The position numbers and the translations under genes were made by a program. A stretch of DNA of 64,000 nucleotides from Chamaecyparis obtusa (Eukaryota; Streptophyta; Pinopsida; Cupressales; Cupressaceae), in assembly GCA_027943335.1 (NCBI GenBank), contig BSBK01002075.1, positions 4,911,001 to 4,975,000 of the forward strand. Reading direction: 5' to 3'. The notes under the pieces are model-generated. The model was not told where the DNA came from, ran no database searches, and worked only from the letters and a program-made list of their open reading frames with translations. How positions within the stretch are numbered: the first letter of the stretch is position 1; every line of letters begins with the position of its first letter. Below, one piece after another: positions 13,225 to 26,575 of this stretch.

Positions 13225-15003
13225 TACTTTGTTCTCTTTACCCTAAATATACTTCATTTCGAAGTCATACTCACACAAAAACTCCATCCATCTGTGCTAA
13301 CGTGCATTAAGATTGGGCTGCATGAACAAATATTGTAGACTTCTGTGATCGGTATGAAGCTCAAAATGTTGACCAAGAAGAAAATGCCGCCATTTGGTCA
13401 AAGCATGGATCACTGCTGCGAGTTCCAAATCATGAGTAGGATAATTAATTTCATGATCCTTTAGTTTCCTAGATTCATAAGCAATGACCCTACCATCCTG
13501 GATCAAGATAGCCCCTAAACCATCCAATGAGGCATCGGTGCACACAAAAAATTCCTTAGTAGGATCAGGTACTGCTAAAATTGGTGCACTAGTCAAACAT
13601 TCCTTTAGATGTTGGAATGCTTCTTCACATTTATCTGACCAGATGAATTTCTTACCCTTTCTCTGGAGAGAAGTAATAGAATGGGCTATCTTTGAAAAAT
13701 TAGCCACAAATCTTCTGTAGTAACTAGCTAGTCCCATAAAACTTTGTACTTCAAAAACATTGGTTGGAGTTGGCCACTCTACAATTGCCCTGATCTTAGC
13801 AGAATCAACAGCTATTCCATCTCCTGTAATAATGTGACCCAAATAACTTATTTCAGTTTTGAAAAATTCACATTTTTCAGGATTGGCATATAGCTTGTTC
13901 CTGCGGAGACATTCAAAGACTTGCCTCAAATGCTGCTCATGCTCCTCCAAGGAGTTAGAATATACCAAAATGTCATCAAGGAACACTACCACAAACTTGT
14001 CTAAGAAAGTCCTGAATACTCCTTGCATCAAACTCATGAATACTAATGGTGCATTAGTCAACCCAAATGGCACTACCATGAATTCATAATGTCCATACCT
14101 TGTGCAAAAAGTTTTTTTATGAATGTCAGCTTCTTGAATCCTTAACTGATGGTATCTAGATTTGAGATCAATCTTGGAAAATACCTTGGCACCTTTCACT
14201 TGATCAAACAAATCATCGATGCAAGGCAAAGGATATCTATTTTTTATGGTAGCTTTGTTCAGTTGTCTATAGTTGATACAAAGCCTCAAAGATCCATCCT
14301 TCTTCTTGACGAAGATAACAGGTGCTCCCCAAGGTGAAACACTAGGTCTGATAAGTCCCTTCTCAAGAAGTTCTTCAAGTTGAACCTTGAGTTCCACTAA
14401 TTCTTGAGCGGTCATACGGTAAGGAGTCTTGGAAATCAGTTCGGTTCCTGACAAAAGATCAATCCTAAAATCAATTTCTCTTTTAGGTGGGATTCCCAGA
14501 CTCTCCGTAATAAATACATCTGAGAATTCCTTCAAAATTGGATGATCTAAGCTGGTGTTCCATGCAACTGGTTCATCAAAATCATTGATAGAAATAGCAA
14601 ACAATTTGCGTCCCTTTTGAAAACATCTCTGAAGTTGCTTAGCAGAAATAGTTCTGACTGACATAGGCCTCTTAACACCTGCAATGATCTTGATGCTACC
14701 ATTATCATCGATACACCTAACAATCTTCTCTCTACAATCGATGACAGCTTGGTGTTGCTCTAACCAATCCATTCCTAGAATAATGTCATAAGAACCTAAA
14801 GGAATAACCCTAAGGTTAACTATAGTAGTAAAGCCTTAAATTGAACCTTACAATTTTTAGCTATAAACCCTGATTCAACTTTTGTCCCTGATGCTAACTT
14901 GACTTGCCATGCCAATTCAGCTTTACTCACAGGAATTCCACATTGCTTAACCAAATTGGAAGAAATAAAAGAGCCAGTGGCACCAGATTCAAATAAAATA
15001 GAG
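13225..15003 (-). pseudogene. Gypsy protease, reverse transcriptase and RNase H
   Basis: The protease motif near 14963-15000 reads ESGATGSFIS where D-S-G is expected. After a frame change near 14820 a long open stretch (13297-14772, 491 codons) holds the reverse transcriptase: [20 protein letters not shown], then [15 protein letters not shown], then the catalytic FLDDILVYS (the DD codons at 13972-13977). RNase H follows with [23 protein letters not shown] and [10 protein letters not shown]. Stops interrupt the link region after LNAR (near 13296) and after MKYI (near 13243), both TAG and both at positions usually glutamine or lysine. The enzyme domains are otherwise well preserved. Confidence 0.93.
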
Positions 15004-16307
15004 ATCTTCTTACCTTGGTAATTACCTCTAGCTTCAATCATAGTGTTTTGATGATCTGCTTGTTTCTGATCCACAGTAGCAAAGATGCGATGATTCCTTC
15101 CAGAATCACCAACAGTAGCCTCTGAACCTGTGGCTTTAGTCCTAACCTGACTATTGCCTCGTAGGGGACAATTCCATTGCAAATGCCCCAATTTCCCACA
15201 CTGCCAACACTCTACTCCTCTCTTGGTACTTTTATCCTGTGATGAGTTCACTGGAGGTGATGCATAACTCTGTTGTACACTCTAAGTTGGTTTAAAGGAC
15301 TTAGGTTGCTCAGGAACCTTGAAAGTCTTGTTTGATTTGGAAAACTTTTCAAACTTCCTCTTCTGAAATTTACCACTCGAACCACTAGAAAATGCCCTAA
15401 TATTATCTTGATAAGGTTTCTGATTCTTCCCATTGCTTTAAGCTGGTGGATTCACAGATCCCTTGGCTGAAAATCTTGTTTTTAATTCTATGAGCTTGGC
15501 TTGATCAGCAGCTTCTTTCACTGTCTTAGGTTTGAAAGTTCTCACTTCTTCTCCAATTTTAGGGTTCAAACCCCTAATGAAGTGTTGTACCAAAGGCTTA
15601 TCATTCTCTAACCAACCAAAATATTTCTTCAGTTGGAAAAACCTCCTCTCATACATTTCCACTGTTGAATTGCCTTGAGAAATGCTGAAGAATTCTTCAG
15701 ATCTAGTTTGCTACCAATAATCCGACATGAATCTCTCGCAGAATCTTTCTATGAAAAGCTCCCATGTAACCTGAGAGATGAGAATTCCAAGTTGTTCTAG
15801 TTCCATATTCCACCAAATGGAAGAAAAGGATCTCAGCTGCATTACAGTCCAAAGAACCTTCACATTACCATGATAATCATGGAGAATAAAACACCTTTCG
15901 ATGTTCAAGAGCCATGCTTCAGCTTCAGCACCACCCTCTGTTCCATTGAAATAAGGTCCTTTGAGCTTAGAAAGGTCTTTTAATTGAGTCCTGATAACAG
16001 GATCTTCTGCTACTGGAACTCGTATAACATGAGCATTTGCTACACCATTTGGAACATTGTTCCTAGCTTCAATGTTATCCAACCTATCAAGAATCTATTG
16101 GAGAACTTCAACCTGAGGTTCCTCTCGATCTTCCTGATCCATTCCTATTAAAGGATCAACTTGTTCATCACCAAGTATTCCTTGGTGACCTTGTCCTCTA
16201 CCTCGGCCACGACCACAACCACGACCACGTCGTCCACCCCTGCCTCTACCTAAATCGGTATCAACTAGGTCACCATGCCTTTGTGCTCCTCGTGTGACAG
16301 GAGGCAT
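14820..16307 (-). pseudogene. Gypsy gag with zinc knuckle, broken by TAG/TAA stops
   Basis: The chosen start is the ATG at 16305-16307, giving MPPVTRGAQRHG followed by an arginine/glycine-rich run, a common start for this group. The capsid region follows (GPYFNGTEGGAEAEAWLLN, EMYERRFFQLKKYF). The nucleocapsid zinc knuckle CWQCGKLGHLQWNC (C-x2-C-x4-H-x4-C) is at about 15169-15213. In-frame stops lie near 16092, 15711, 15436 and 15283; three are TAG and one TAA, each in glutamine context. An upstream extension to 16433 would run into the primer site and LTR, so it is not part of gag. Confidence 0.88.
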
Positions 16308-16406
16308 GCTTGAAATCCTATAGAAAAGTTCAATAACATCACTAACAGAAGCATAAAGATAAAACCCATTTTTAAAAAAACCCTCAAGCGCTGAGTGTTT
16401 AAACTG

Positions 16407-16418
16407 GCTCTGATACCA
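16407..16418 (-). other. Gypsy primer binding site for initiator-Met tRNA
   Basis: The minus strand reads TGGTATCAGAGCCA, two bases after the 5' LTR ends in TTACA. This matches the plant initiator-Met tRNA primer site exactly over the first 12 bases. Confidence 0.95.
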
Positions 16419-16420
16419 AC

Positions 16421-19400
16421 TGTAACACCCCATCTATACTAAAGATAAAAGATGAAACTAAAGAAGAAACAACCATAAATAAATCACATAAAACCACAGC
16501 AATAAATTTTTTTTTTTAAAGAACAATCTGATTACATATAATCAAAACAACCGCTTCTAAGAGCTTTATAGTTTACAATCAATTACATCAGAGTAATAAT
16601 AATACTCTTTATTCAAATATTAAGTTCCAAAAACAAAGTTTCCTTCTTTCCAAATCCATTACATTCTACGAATAGATCTGATAACTAACAACCATGAAAT
16701 GATCTGTTTCCCATAAAAATTAACAACTGCTATCCACTGTCCCATATTCATTGATTTATCCATCAAAAACCTGAAAACCAAAATGAACACAAACACAAAT
16801 AGCAAACAGGGCTCAGTCACAATGATAAAGAAAATGAATCATCTCCAAATATCTGCAACCATATAAGTCAGTATAATATAACATTTATGTAGATTAAATA
16901 GAGATGTAATTGAAAACTAAATAACATAATTTCATCTTACACCAAAATCATCAAGCACTAAATTTCTTTCTAACAGAAATAAACTCGCAAAGAAAATGAC
17001 AAGCAATGATCCAATAGTTCATGGGTGTCCACATAAGGACCTATGCTATGTATCCATAAGGAACCTCGTAGTAATCCATTATGTCTGATGAAACCATAAT
17101 GTTTTATCTTTGTTAATTGAAACCCATAACCCCTGAATTTATAATTATCACTTAATTAGACAACTGACAAAAATTCTTTCCCATAAGGATATAGACTAGT
17201 GTCAGTCACAACTGACAGAAATTCTATCATCACAAGGTACTAGACTAGTGTTAGCCCCCAATCTACAGATCATTCTTGCATTATCTCAAAAAAACACTTG
17301 ATCTAGCTATCAATGAAAGCAGTGAAATGAACTACATAACACAATTTCACTAACATTCTGTTTCTAATGCATCAATTTACAAAATTGAAACAGCAAACAG
17401 AAATCCATTATAAAACCATGTTCCCATATCCCTTAACATACATTCATAAACATGATGTTTCACGAAAGATGAAAAGATCACAACTCTTTCTCCAACACAA
17501 ATCCAATCAAAATAATCTCCATATTAACTTAACATTAAATCTGTAACTGTTCAATAAAATATCCATATCCAAACCATGTTTCCAATAAATAGAAAAGAAC
17601 TAACATAATCGTACATCAACTGAATCAACACAACACCCATCACTTTTAACAAACATACTAGTTTACCATAACTGAATTATTAAACTAAATGGCCATACAC
17701 CCTGCTCTATTAATTACAAGTTTATACCATTTATATACATGTTGGCGTATGTACATGTATACACCATGGCTTGTGTATACATATACATATCCCAGCAGGT
17801 ATATGTATATATGAATACATAATTATATATAATCTTGTAATTAATAGTTCAGATTGATAGTCATAACATCTATTATATACATGTTTGCATATGTACATGT
17901 ACACACCACAGCTTGTGTATACATATACATATCCCAGCAGGTATATATATATTTATATATCGAATTGCATAAACTTGTAATTAATAATTCAAGTTCATAA
18001 ATATACAATTGAAAAACCATACAAATTGTCTTAGTTCTGTCACAGAATTAAATCGACCTTAATACACTACTAAATCTACCGAATATATAAAAATAATGAC
18101 AGTATAATAATAATAACCGACTTCTACCTTTAAACAAATTACCAAGTGCTTTTCCTAACTGTCTGAACAAGATAGTAATTGACTTCCCTATAAAACCCTT
18201 AACATAGCCTAATGTTGTATCAACTATAATACACACTGGTGATAATACTGAAGATTATAAAACTCGCAATCAAGTTTCACATAACCAAGACCTCCACATT
18301 CCTCTATTGACTAATATATATACAGTAACAAACATCCTCTTTAACCAAACAACAACACCATAAAACTAAAGGAGTTCGCCCAAAAGAAAAACCTAAATCC
18401 AAACTTAAGTTGCAAGTGTAACACAAAATACGACTGATAACGGATGACATTATGAATACCACCAAACCCAAATCCCACATTTCAGCTCTAAAAGAACATC
18501 GATACCAAACTCGGTAGATGACTGTGGTAAAAATCCCGACCCACCTTATAACCAAGTCCATACAAACTGATTGTATTATGATGCTATAGAGTTCCTAACA
18601 ACAGGAATAGTGCGAGGAGATCAAAATAAATTTTTAATAAGAAAACTCATGCTGGTTCCTTTATGGTATTGATATGTTGATTAACAAACCTGACTAACTC
18701 CCTTAACACTGTCCTAAGCAAGTAAACATCGACACCCTAACACACAAGAATATTACCACATAACATCTACAAATCTATATTCCACAGATTGACATAGACT
18801 TAACTCAAACTTTGCCAACTTCATACTCAGAACAGAGAAAAACCCTTTATTACATTATGCTCGAACACAGCATATTAAAAAAACAAGTGCCAAATACCAC
18901 ACTAATACTAAAAAAAAAAAAACACTTCCAAACAGTCATTTGTTACCAAGTTTCTCCAATAAAACATAGTATTGTTTAACTAAACTAACTTCTTAAACTA
19001 TCCGAAAAGAAAAGAATCGATTCATATAACCGAACTCACAAAATAAACTAACACAAAGCCTCACACACATCAACTAGCAAACAATGTTAACCAACATTCC
19101 CTTAATTTTCATTGCAGAACAAGAAATGGAAACAGAGAATAAGGTAAGAGATGCCCCTGCCTGGTATTCGTATGACGAAAATATCCAAAAACTGAAATGC
19201 CGAAGCTAGCTCCTGCCTGGTGAGCTTCCTAGAATGCCAAAATGTCGTGCAAGAGAGCCCAAAATGCAGAGATAACAGTAACAACACCCAACTTCCTAAA
19301 TAACCATGAGCAGAAGGGTTTATCTTTTCCATGAAAACCCCTTTCATTCCATGCCACTTATCATGAAGAATACAACAGTAACACGGGTCCATAACCAACT

Positions 19401-20288
19401 GTTCACCCAAAATGCCGCAGCATAACATGGTAAAAAGAATGGAGTCATATACAAACTGCAACTTCTTAACCAGAGCAAATGGCGGTCATAAAACATAACA
19501 ATAAATTTCCTTGGACAAGTTCATTCAATGCAAGCTTATCTCTTGCAGTGAACGCAAACCCACTTCCTGCCAAATGTCCAAAATAGTACCATTCCACAAC
19601 CCGAAAAATAGCTTAAACCCACTAACACCTCAATGCAAAAGCAAGTGCATTAAAACCCTACCATAAGTCATGTTTCAAGCCAGAATATAATAAAAGACTT
19701 AGGAATAGGTTAATTCATGTCTTTGCTAATAACATTAGTCATATATACTAACTTAAACATCAAGATAACAGTGCATTCCAATGTCAATTAACTAACACTA
19801 AAAACACACTAACCTCCTACTAACATACACCATAGGATATACTAACTTAGTTAATTCACATAGTTTTAGTAAATGAATACCACATTATTACTAAAACATT
19901 CACTCATAGTTATATGTATAAAATTACGTATATTCAAATTCATTTACTTTGAATTCAGAATTTGATTGACATTAAATAACAATAGAACTCTAAATACTGT
20001 CTATAAACATAAGATACAATTAACCATAATAACATAACCATAAAGTTTGTCCTTATTTCATAATCAAACCAATGTTCAAAATTCAGTCTAAGCCAATTCT
20101 GTCATCAGAATAGGACTCATAAAGTGACAGAATTAGACATAACTCCCTGAATGACTGGCAGAATAACAGAGATAACATATTTAATCTAAATAACCAAGTT
20201 CAAAAGAACGTAATCAGAGTTTGAACTCAAAGGTATCTAACAAAACATAACATAGAAAATAAAGTCTGGAACTGTCAGGGGCATGACA
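16421..20288 (-). repeat. Gypsy 5' LTR (3868 bp)
   Basis: Equal in length to the 3' LTR and collinear throughout. It carries the same 142-bp tandem pair (17732 and 17874). Confidence 0.95.
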
Positions 20289-20293
20289 ACATA

Positions 20294-23269
20294 ATTGAAT
20301 CTAAGCTTATAAACAATGAAGTCCACTGGAAGAAACTGAACGTAATCATTACCAAAAATAACATAAATAGAGAATATTCCCTAAAAATTATCCTATGGGT
20401 TCGACAGAATAAAAAACCCAATTTCAGTAGAAACATAACACTGGTAAAATACATGTTGCCAATAAGAACATTTGAAACAACTCTCAAATTAAATTCCTAT
20501 GCAGAAGACATAATATTGCCCAAATTACTCCATGCAGACATAAAACTAACTCTTAAACAAACATACAATATTGAACCTATATTTTATAATTAAACATAAA
20601 ATATACACTTACTACAATGTCTGCACATGCAAAATTCCCTAAACTATTTAACCCAAGTTTAATAACTTCACAACAACCTTAATGCAAAACTTCCTGAATG
20701 ATTTCAAATAATAAAACAATGCAATAAGGCATAATTAATTAAACACCATATAAGTAAACTACATCATAGCCCCATATTTTATACTCAAAACATAAATATA
20801 AGTGATTTATATTACAAACCATAAAATTCCTTACATTTAAATTGAGCAATAAAATTTCAACTTTGTTAAATATGGAAGAAATGAGAATACCTTACTCAAT
20901 CTTAATAACACCCAACAAAAATATCCATTTAAAATTTTAATTAACCAAAGACATAATCATATTAAAATTTAGACATAAATATCCAAATATAAAATAAATA
21001 TTAACATTTAAAATAAATTACAAAATTTATAATAAATATTAACATTTAAAATATCCAACAAAATTACCAATCCAAAAATAAATTTACAACATATATAACA
21101 ATGTAATAAATTTAATCTACATATTAAAATTTTTAATAACAATTAAATAAATAAAAATGTTTGCTTAAAAAAATAAAGCTGGGGGCCATGACACTGCCAT
21201 GACAATCCCTATGGGACTGCGCACGACAGTCCTGGCTGCTGCCGTGTCAGCCCAAGGGCTGTCGCACGGGCCCCCAAGGGGTACCGTGCCGCATTCCTTG
21301 GACTGCACACAACCCTGCGTACTATCAAAGGGGTACCTGGGATGGTGACAGGGGCTGGACAGGGGTACAGTCCCCTAATAAATTTAATAATTTTTTTTTG
21401 ATATATTATTTTTAACAACTTTTTCCCAAAAGCAAAATTAATAAAATCATTGGTATTTTTTAATTTTTTTTTTAAAACATGCTTTTATAATTCTACTATA
21501 TATATATATATATATAACAAGTTGGCTTATTTCTAAAAATGGAAATTACAATACAGAAGGAAATTCTTCCAAAAATGGAAATGTCCCAATTTTGCCTTTT
21601 ACAATGCATTAGCTTGTCTCTCAAATTTGATAGGCTTTTTATCTTTTTGTCTTTCCCAGGTTTAAATATGTTTTTTACTGCAATTTTAAGTAGAGACTAA
21701 TAATTTTTACCAGAATTGGAAATTATCTCCAAAATTGATTTTTGTACCCAAATTGGGTTTTTTTGGTAATGAATTGATTTTCTATCCAGCACTATAGTCT
21801 ACCTATATAACAAATTTGATTTATCATTTTCTAGGAAAACTAAGAACAAACTATTAACAAAATTTTGCCAAGATAATGGTACAATGCCAAATCGTCATAA
21901 AAATATAAAATAACAAATCTAGGGTTTCTTTAACACCCAGAATCAAAGAAATCATACATATCTAATGAGATAAATCCAGATCTACTCAAACGCAAAATTT
22001 TACCAAGTAAAATAATAGAAAACACACAACAAGAAATCCAGATTCTACCTTAAATCCAATGCTAGAAACTGTAATGAAACCCCTGTTGTAGATGATGAAA
22101 CTCCCAAATTTGTCAATAGAAGAACTCAACCCTGCATATTTGAAACACAATGTATGCAAAGCCCAAATCCAAATGCAAACAATCTTCACAAAAATGCCCA
22201 AGCACACACACAAAACTCAAGAATCTCAAAATGTCAACAATTCTCCAAGAACTATCTCCCAAAAATCTCCAACAACCTGATTCCATCAAATGAAAGAAAA
22301 TCCCCCTTATTAGGAATTCAACTCCACCATTCATGCAAACCCTAGATGACTCATAGGACATCTCCTATTCAAACTCACCCTCTTGAGTTGAAAGAAAATA
22401 CCAATTAATAATTAAAAATATATTTAATTGTGCACAACTCAACTTAGTCTCCTAAAGATAAGTTGACTCCTTTTTCAAACAAATCACATTCAAACTCAAT
22501 AAAGCACATGTTAATCATAAAATCTATTATTAAATAATTTAATATTCCTAACATCATTAAATCATGCAATTTAATAATTTAATATCTAATGGACAATATA
22601 AATCCTATTTTCACATAACTAATTAATTAAAACCAAATAAACTAATATTTGATCTTTCATTAATTATTAATCATACAATACATAAGAAAATAATTTAATA
22701 TTATTTTCCAAATAAAATATTAATCTCCATAGCTATAGAAAAATCACATAATGAAACAACAATAAATCAGGATCATCAAATAAACATACAAACTCAAAGA
22801 AGGGATCCGCGAACTTTGTCACCTGACAAATTCAGGTAGGGTAGTTAACAGATACTTATCCAACACTTAGGATAAATAGGCCTAGGATAGGGTTTTGGAT
22901 CTGTGTTATCTCCCCTCTCTTACCATTTGAGATATTGCAATAGGGCACGCTCATCCTGACAATTCAAGGAAGTCGATGCCCGATACCTGCAAACCTGCAT
23001 ACAACACCTGCATGTACATACATATATAACTATATCATAGACAATGGAGGGGATTGACTGATCATGTGGATCTCACAAGCAAGTAACTATGACTCCGTCC
23101 CTCAACCACATCAGGCCCATCAAACAAAATATAAAACAAACACACCAACCATACACATGCAAGTATGGGGTCAGTAAAATTATACACATCATTGATTTCC
23201 TAACATATAATCTATCATTCTAAACTAATCATAACATTTATAAAATCAGACTAGGGGCGGGGTACTACA
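20294..23269 (-). repeat. Right arm of the giant solo LTR (sense-strand 5' part)
   Basis: Non-coding and AT-rich, except for a GC-rich block at 21180-21376 and a short (TA)n at about 21498-21517. The end (22800-23269) matches the start of the 52784-57103 copy in reverse complement. Small open frames near 22000-22360 are chance. Confidence 0.8.
21180..21376. repeat. GC-rich core block of the giant solo LTR
   Basis: About 190 bases of GC-rich sequence with repeated CTGTC/GACAG, GGGGTACC and GCACG words, sharply bounded by AT-rich DNA. The sister LTR has a block of similar size at 54815-54985 but with different words. Confidence 0.7.
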
Positions 23270-23274
23270 AGCAT

Positions 23275-26200
23275 TATCTTCCACTGCTACATGGATCATT
23301 GATTCAGGTACTTCGCACCATATGACACACACACCTAGTTTGGTTACCTCACTTGCTTAGAGTGCTACTACATAGATTGCAGTTGCTAACTCAGTACAAA
23401 TTTTAGTTACAAGTTCTGGTACTATTTAATTGGATGGTGGCTCTCTATAGGATGTTCTTTTGGTTCCTTCCATTTCTACGAACCTCCTGTTTGTCTATCA
23501 GATTTTCCATTTTGGTTCTGGTAAGATAGTTGAGTTCTCACCACATGATGTAGTTATTCGAGACCTCCATGATCTTAATTTGGTTGTTGCTACTGGGAGT
23601 GTTGATTTAGAGTCTCACTTATACATGTTTGATGGTTTTGAGAGCTCTGATTATATAGGTTTTTCTCTTGTTTCTCATGTAGACACAGTGAGCAAGCTTT
23701 GGCATGAGCTTTTTGGCCATGTCAACTATAGATATCTACAACAAATGAGTACATAGGATTTATTGATTGGGCTTCCTCAGATCTCTAGCACTAATGGTGT
23801 TTGTTGAGGTTGTGCACTTGGAAAACATCATAGAGATCCTTTTCTAATAGGTAGATCCTCACATTCTAAGGCACCATTGGAGTTGATACATAGTGATCTC
23901 ATGTCATTTCCCACTCCTTTTTTTGGTTCTTGGTATGTGCTCACCTTTATTGATAACTTCTCCAAACGCACATGGGTGTACTTCTTAAAGTACAATTTTG
24001 ATGTATTTAATTCATATCGAGTCTTTAAGACATTTGTGGAGAAGCAGTCTGGTCTTTCTATCAGGTGGATACACATTAACAATGAGGGAGAATATGTAAA
24101 TCAGTCTTTTAATGATTTTTGCACTGAGAAGGGTATATTGCATTAGCTGACAGTTCCCCATACCCCTCAGCAGAATTGTGTTAGTGAGAGAAAGAACATA
24201 ACATTGTGGGAGATGGAAAATTGTATGATAATGTCTCAAGATATGCAGCCTTCCTTTTGGGAAGAGGCAGTGAATTGTGCCAACTACATTTAGAATCAGA
24301 TGCCTCATAATGCACTATGACATTTGACTCCTGAGGAGGCTTGGTCCCATGTCAAGCCTGATGTTTCTACATTTTGAGTGTTTGGTAGTGAGGCTTGGGC
24401 ATTTATTCTAAATTCTTAGAGGAAAGCCATGGAGAGGAAGAGCCGACCACTTATATTTTTTTGCTACTATGAGGATATGAAGGTGTATAGGTTGTTTGAT
24501 TCTGATACCAGAGAGGTCTTGTTTCAGCTAGATGTCCAGTTTGATGAGCGCTATCCTCAGATGGAGCCTCCATCACTAGCTTCTCCCTTATTGCCTAGTA
24601 CTTCCTCTTCTCCTCTTCAGGATTATATATCCTCTGAGGATGATTTAGATGATGAACCACCTTCCCCTCCTCAACCAGATATTCTGCGAGTGCCCAATTA
24701 GGCTTGAGATATAGTTAGTGTTGCTGGTTCTTTGGTAGGATATCCTTCAGATACCCACCATACTCGTGCTGAGCAATCTGGTACTGGTCTTTTGAGTCAT
24801 GTTGTTTTAGATGATCCTCAAAATTTTTTAGAGGTGATAGGACATCCTGAGTGGGATAGGGCTATGGATGAGGAGTACTCTTCTTTGATGAAGAGTCACA
24901 CTTGGGATCTTTGTACTCTTCTGAAAGGAAGAAAGTTGGTTCGGTGCAAGTGTGTGTACCATACCAAGTATATTTTAGATGGTTCTATTGATTGGTATAA
25001 GGCACGTCTTGTTGCAGAGGTCTTTTCATATGTGGATGGTATTGATTACTCTGAGACCTTTTCTCCTTTGACCAAGATGAATTCTACTCACCTAGTACTT
25101 TCTCTTGCAGCTTCATAGGGTTGGCTAGTGTATCAAATGGATGTGAAGAGTTCATTCTTGCATGGGGATCTACATGAGGAGATCTATATGGAATAACCTT
25201 AGGGTTTTGTGCAGGACTCTTCTCTTGTGTGTAGACTTTAAAGGTCATTATATGGCCTCAAAAAAGCCCCTTGGGCTTGGTATGAGAATATGGACTCTTT
25301 CTTGCTAGCCTCACACTTCACCCACTGTCATTCTAATCCTACAATGTACATTTAGTGTCATGGGGCTGATCTTGTGATACTTGTGTTGTATGTTGATGAT
25401 ATCATCATCACAAGTAGGTCATCTTCTATGACTCAGAGTGTTTAGAGAGCATTGATGGAGCAATTTGAGATGATAGATCTTGGACTTCTGCACTACTTTT
25501 TGGGCCTCTAGGTTATTTAGTCTTTGGATCGGATTTACATACACCAATAGAAGTATTATCTTGACATGCTTCATAGATTTAGCATGCTTGGCTGCAAGCC
25601 TTCTCTCACACCTTTTCAGTTAGGTGTTCTTTTGTCTACCACTTTCTCTACTCCTTCAGTGGACTCCACCTTATATAGGAAACTTGTGGGTAGTTTTTTG
25701 TACCTGACACACACTCATCCAGATATTTCCTTTATGGTTGGCATGGTCTCTTGATTCTCCCATGATCCTCATGAGAGTCATTGGCAAGAGCCAAATGTAT
25801 TTTGAGGTACATTCAAGGTACTACATCATATGGAATTCACTATACATCAAGAGATCTTCACATTGTTGGTTTCATAGATGTTGATTAGGGTGGTGATATA
25901 GATGGTCAAAAGTCTACTTATGGCTTTGTTTTTTGTCTTGGTTCTGGTCCTATCACATGGTCTTGCAAGAAGAAGACTTATGTTGCATTATCATCTACAT
26001 AGGTAGATTATCGAGCAATTGTGCTAGATAGTCCATAGGTTCTATTGCTTGGACAATTGATGATAGAGTTTGGGTTTCCTCTTGATAGTCCCACTCTTCT
26101 TTGGTGTGACAATCAGAGTGCCATTCATATTTCCCTCAACCTAGTTGATCATCAGCGGACCAAGCACATTGAGATCCATATGCATTTCATTAGGTAGCTC

Positions 26201-26350
26201 ATTCAAGATGGTTCTCTCTACTTAGAGTATGTTCCCACTTCAAAGTAGGTTCCTGACATCTTCACTAAGCATTTTTCATCCCTGCAGTATTTTCAGTTGC
26301 ATTCTATGCTTGGGGTGAAGGAAGTTGTCCTTGGGGGTCTCATTGAGGCC
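23275..26350 (+). pseudogene. copia-1 pol: protease, integrase, reverse transcriptase, RNase H
   Basis: Reading resumes after the insert with TWIIDSGTSHHM, the aspartic protease motif (D-S-G at 23301-23309). The pre-integrase zinc region follows (LWHELFGHVNYRYL ... C-x2-C before ALGKHH), then the integrase core (LIHSDLMSFPTPFF, HINNEGEY). Reverse transcriptase spans about 24820-25750, with YQMDVKSSFLHGDLHEEIYM, SLYGLKKAPWAWYE and the catalytic YVDD at 25389-25400. RNase H remnants run to about 26250, ending with DIFTKHF. The frame is crossed by many stops, most of them TAG at expected glutamines (for example 23754, 24144, 24291, 25353, 25443, 25509, 25518, 25548). A frameshift lies near 25800. 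It is non-functional. Confidence 0.9.
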
Positions 26351-26566
26351 TACCTTCCTTTCTTTTTTTCCACTTTCCGCATCTTTCTATCTCTTTTTCG
26401 AGGAGGTTTTTTCCCATGTGGTTTTCCCTATTTCTCTATTTCATAGAGATTTGGTTGTGATTGGGTACCTTATCAGGCCATGTTACGGGGACCCAAATTT
26501 TCATTCAGCATTGTAGTTCCTTAGCTTCTTTATTGCATTGTTGGTAGCTGCATTATTGCTCATCTT

Positions 26567-26575
26567 AAGGGGGGG
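26567..26575 (+). other. copia-1 polypurine tract
   Basis: AAGG followed by a run of G immediately precedes the 3' LTR TGTTAGAG. The same CTTAAGGGGGGG-TGTT arrangement occurs at 43406-43420 in copia-H. Confidence 0.85.

Larger units (their letters stand above)
7828..20288 (-). mobile_element. Complete Ty3/gypsy chromovirus with 3868-bp LTRs
   Basis: Two equal LTRs of 3868 bp (7828-11695 and 16421-20288) enclose a 4725-bp interior. The element is flanked by ACATA (7823-7827 and 20289-20293). On the minus strand the order is 5' LTR, primer site, gag, protease, reverse transcriptase, RNase H, integrase, chromodomain, polypurine tract, 3' LTR. The LTRs make up about 62% of the element. They differ by roughly a few percent by eye, so the insertion is fairly young, yet gag-pol has about ten stops and frameshifts. 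The chromodomain places it among the chromoviruses; the long LTRs suggest the Tekay/Del lineage (inference). Confidence 0.95.
6286..23269 (-). mobile_element. Giant solo LTR on the minus strand (about 4.5 kb), itself split by a gypsy element
   Basis: The block starts TGTAATGCCCCGCC and ends GGGGTACTACA, flanked by AGCAT on both sides (6281-6285 and 23270-23274), a clean 5-bp target duplication within copia-1. After removing the gypsy element (7828-20288) and one ACATA copy, about 4.5 kb of non-coding DNA remains with no primer site, polypurine tract or pol, which is what LTR-LTR recombination leaves. Its reverse complement matches the solo LTR at 52784-57103; for example 22800-22990 matches 53150-53350 well by eye. 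The sense strand is inferred from the shared end TTACA. Confidence 0.85.

Noticed and set aside
21986..22361. Overlapping open frames on both strands in the solo LTR
   Set aside because: Several frames open at once in low-complexity DNA; the homologous part of 52784-57103 does not keep them.
24429..24701. Separate Pro/Ser-rich gene
   Set aside because: It is the linker between integrase and reverse transcriptase of copia-1, in normal order.
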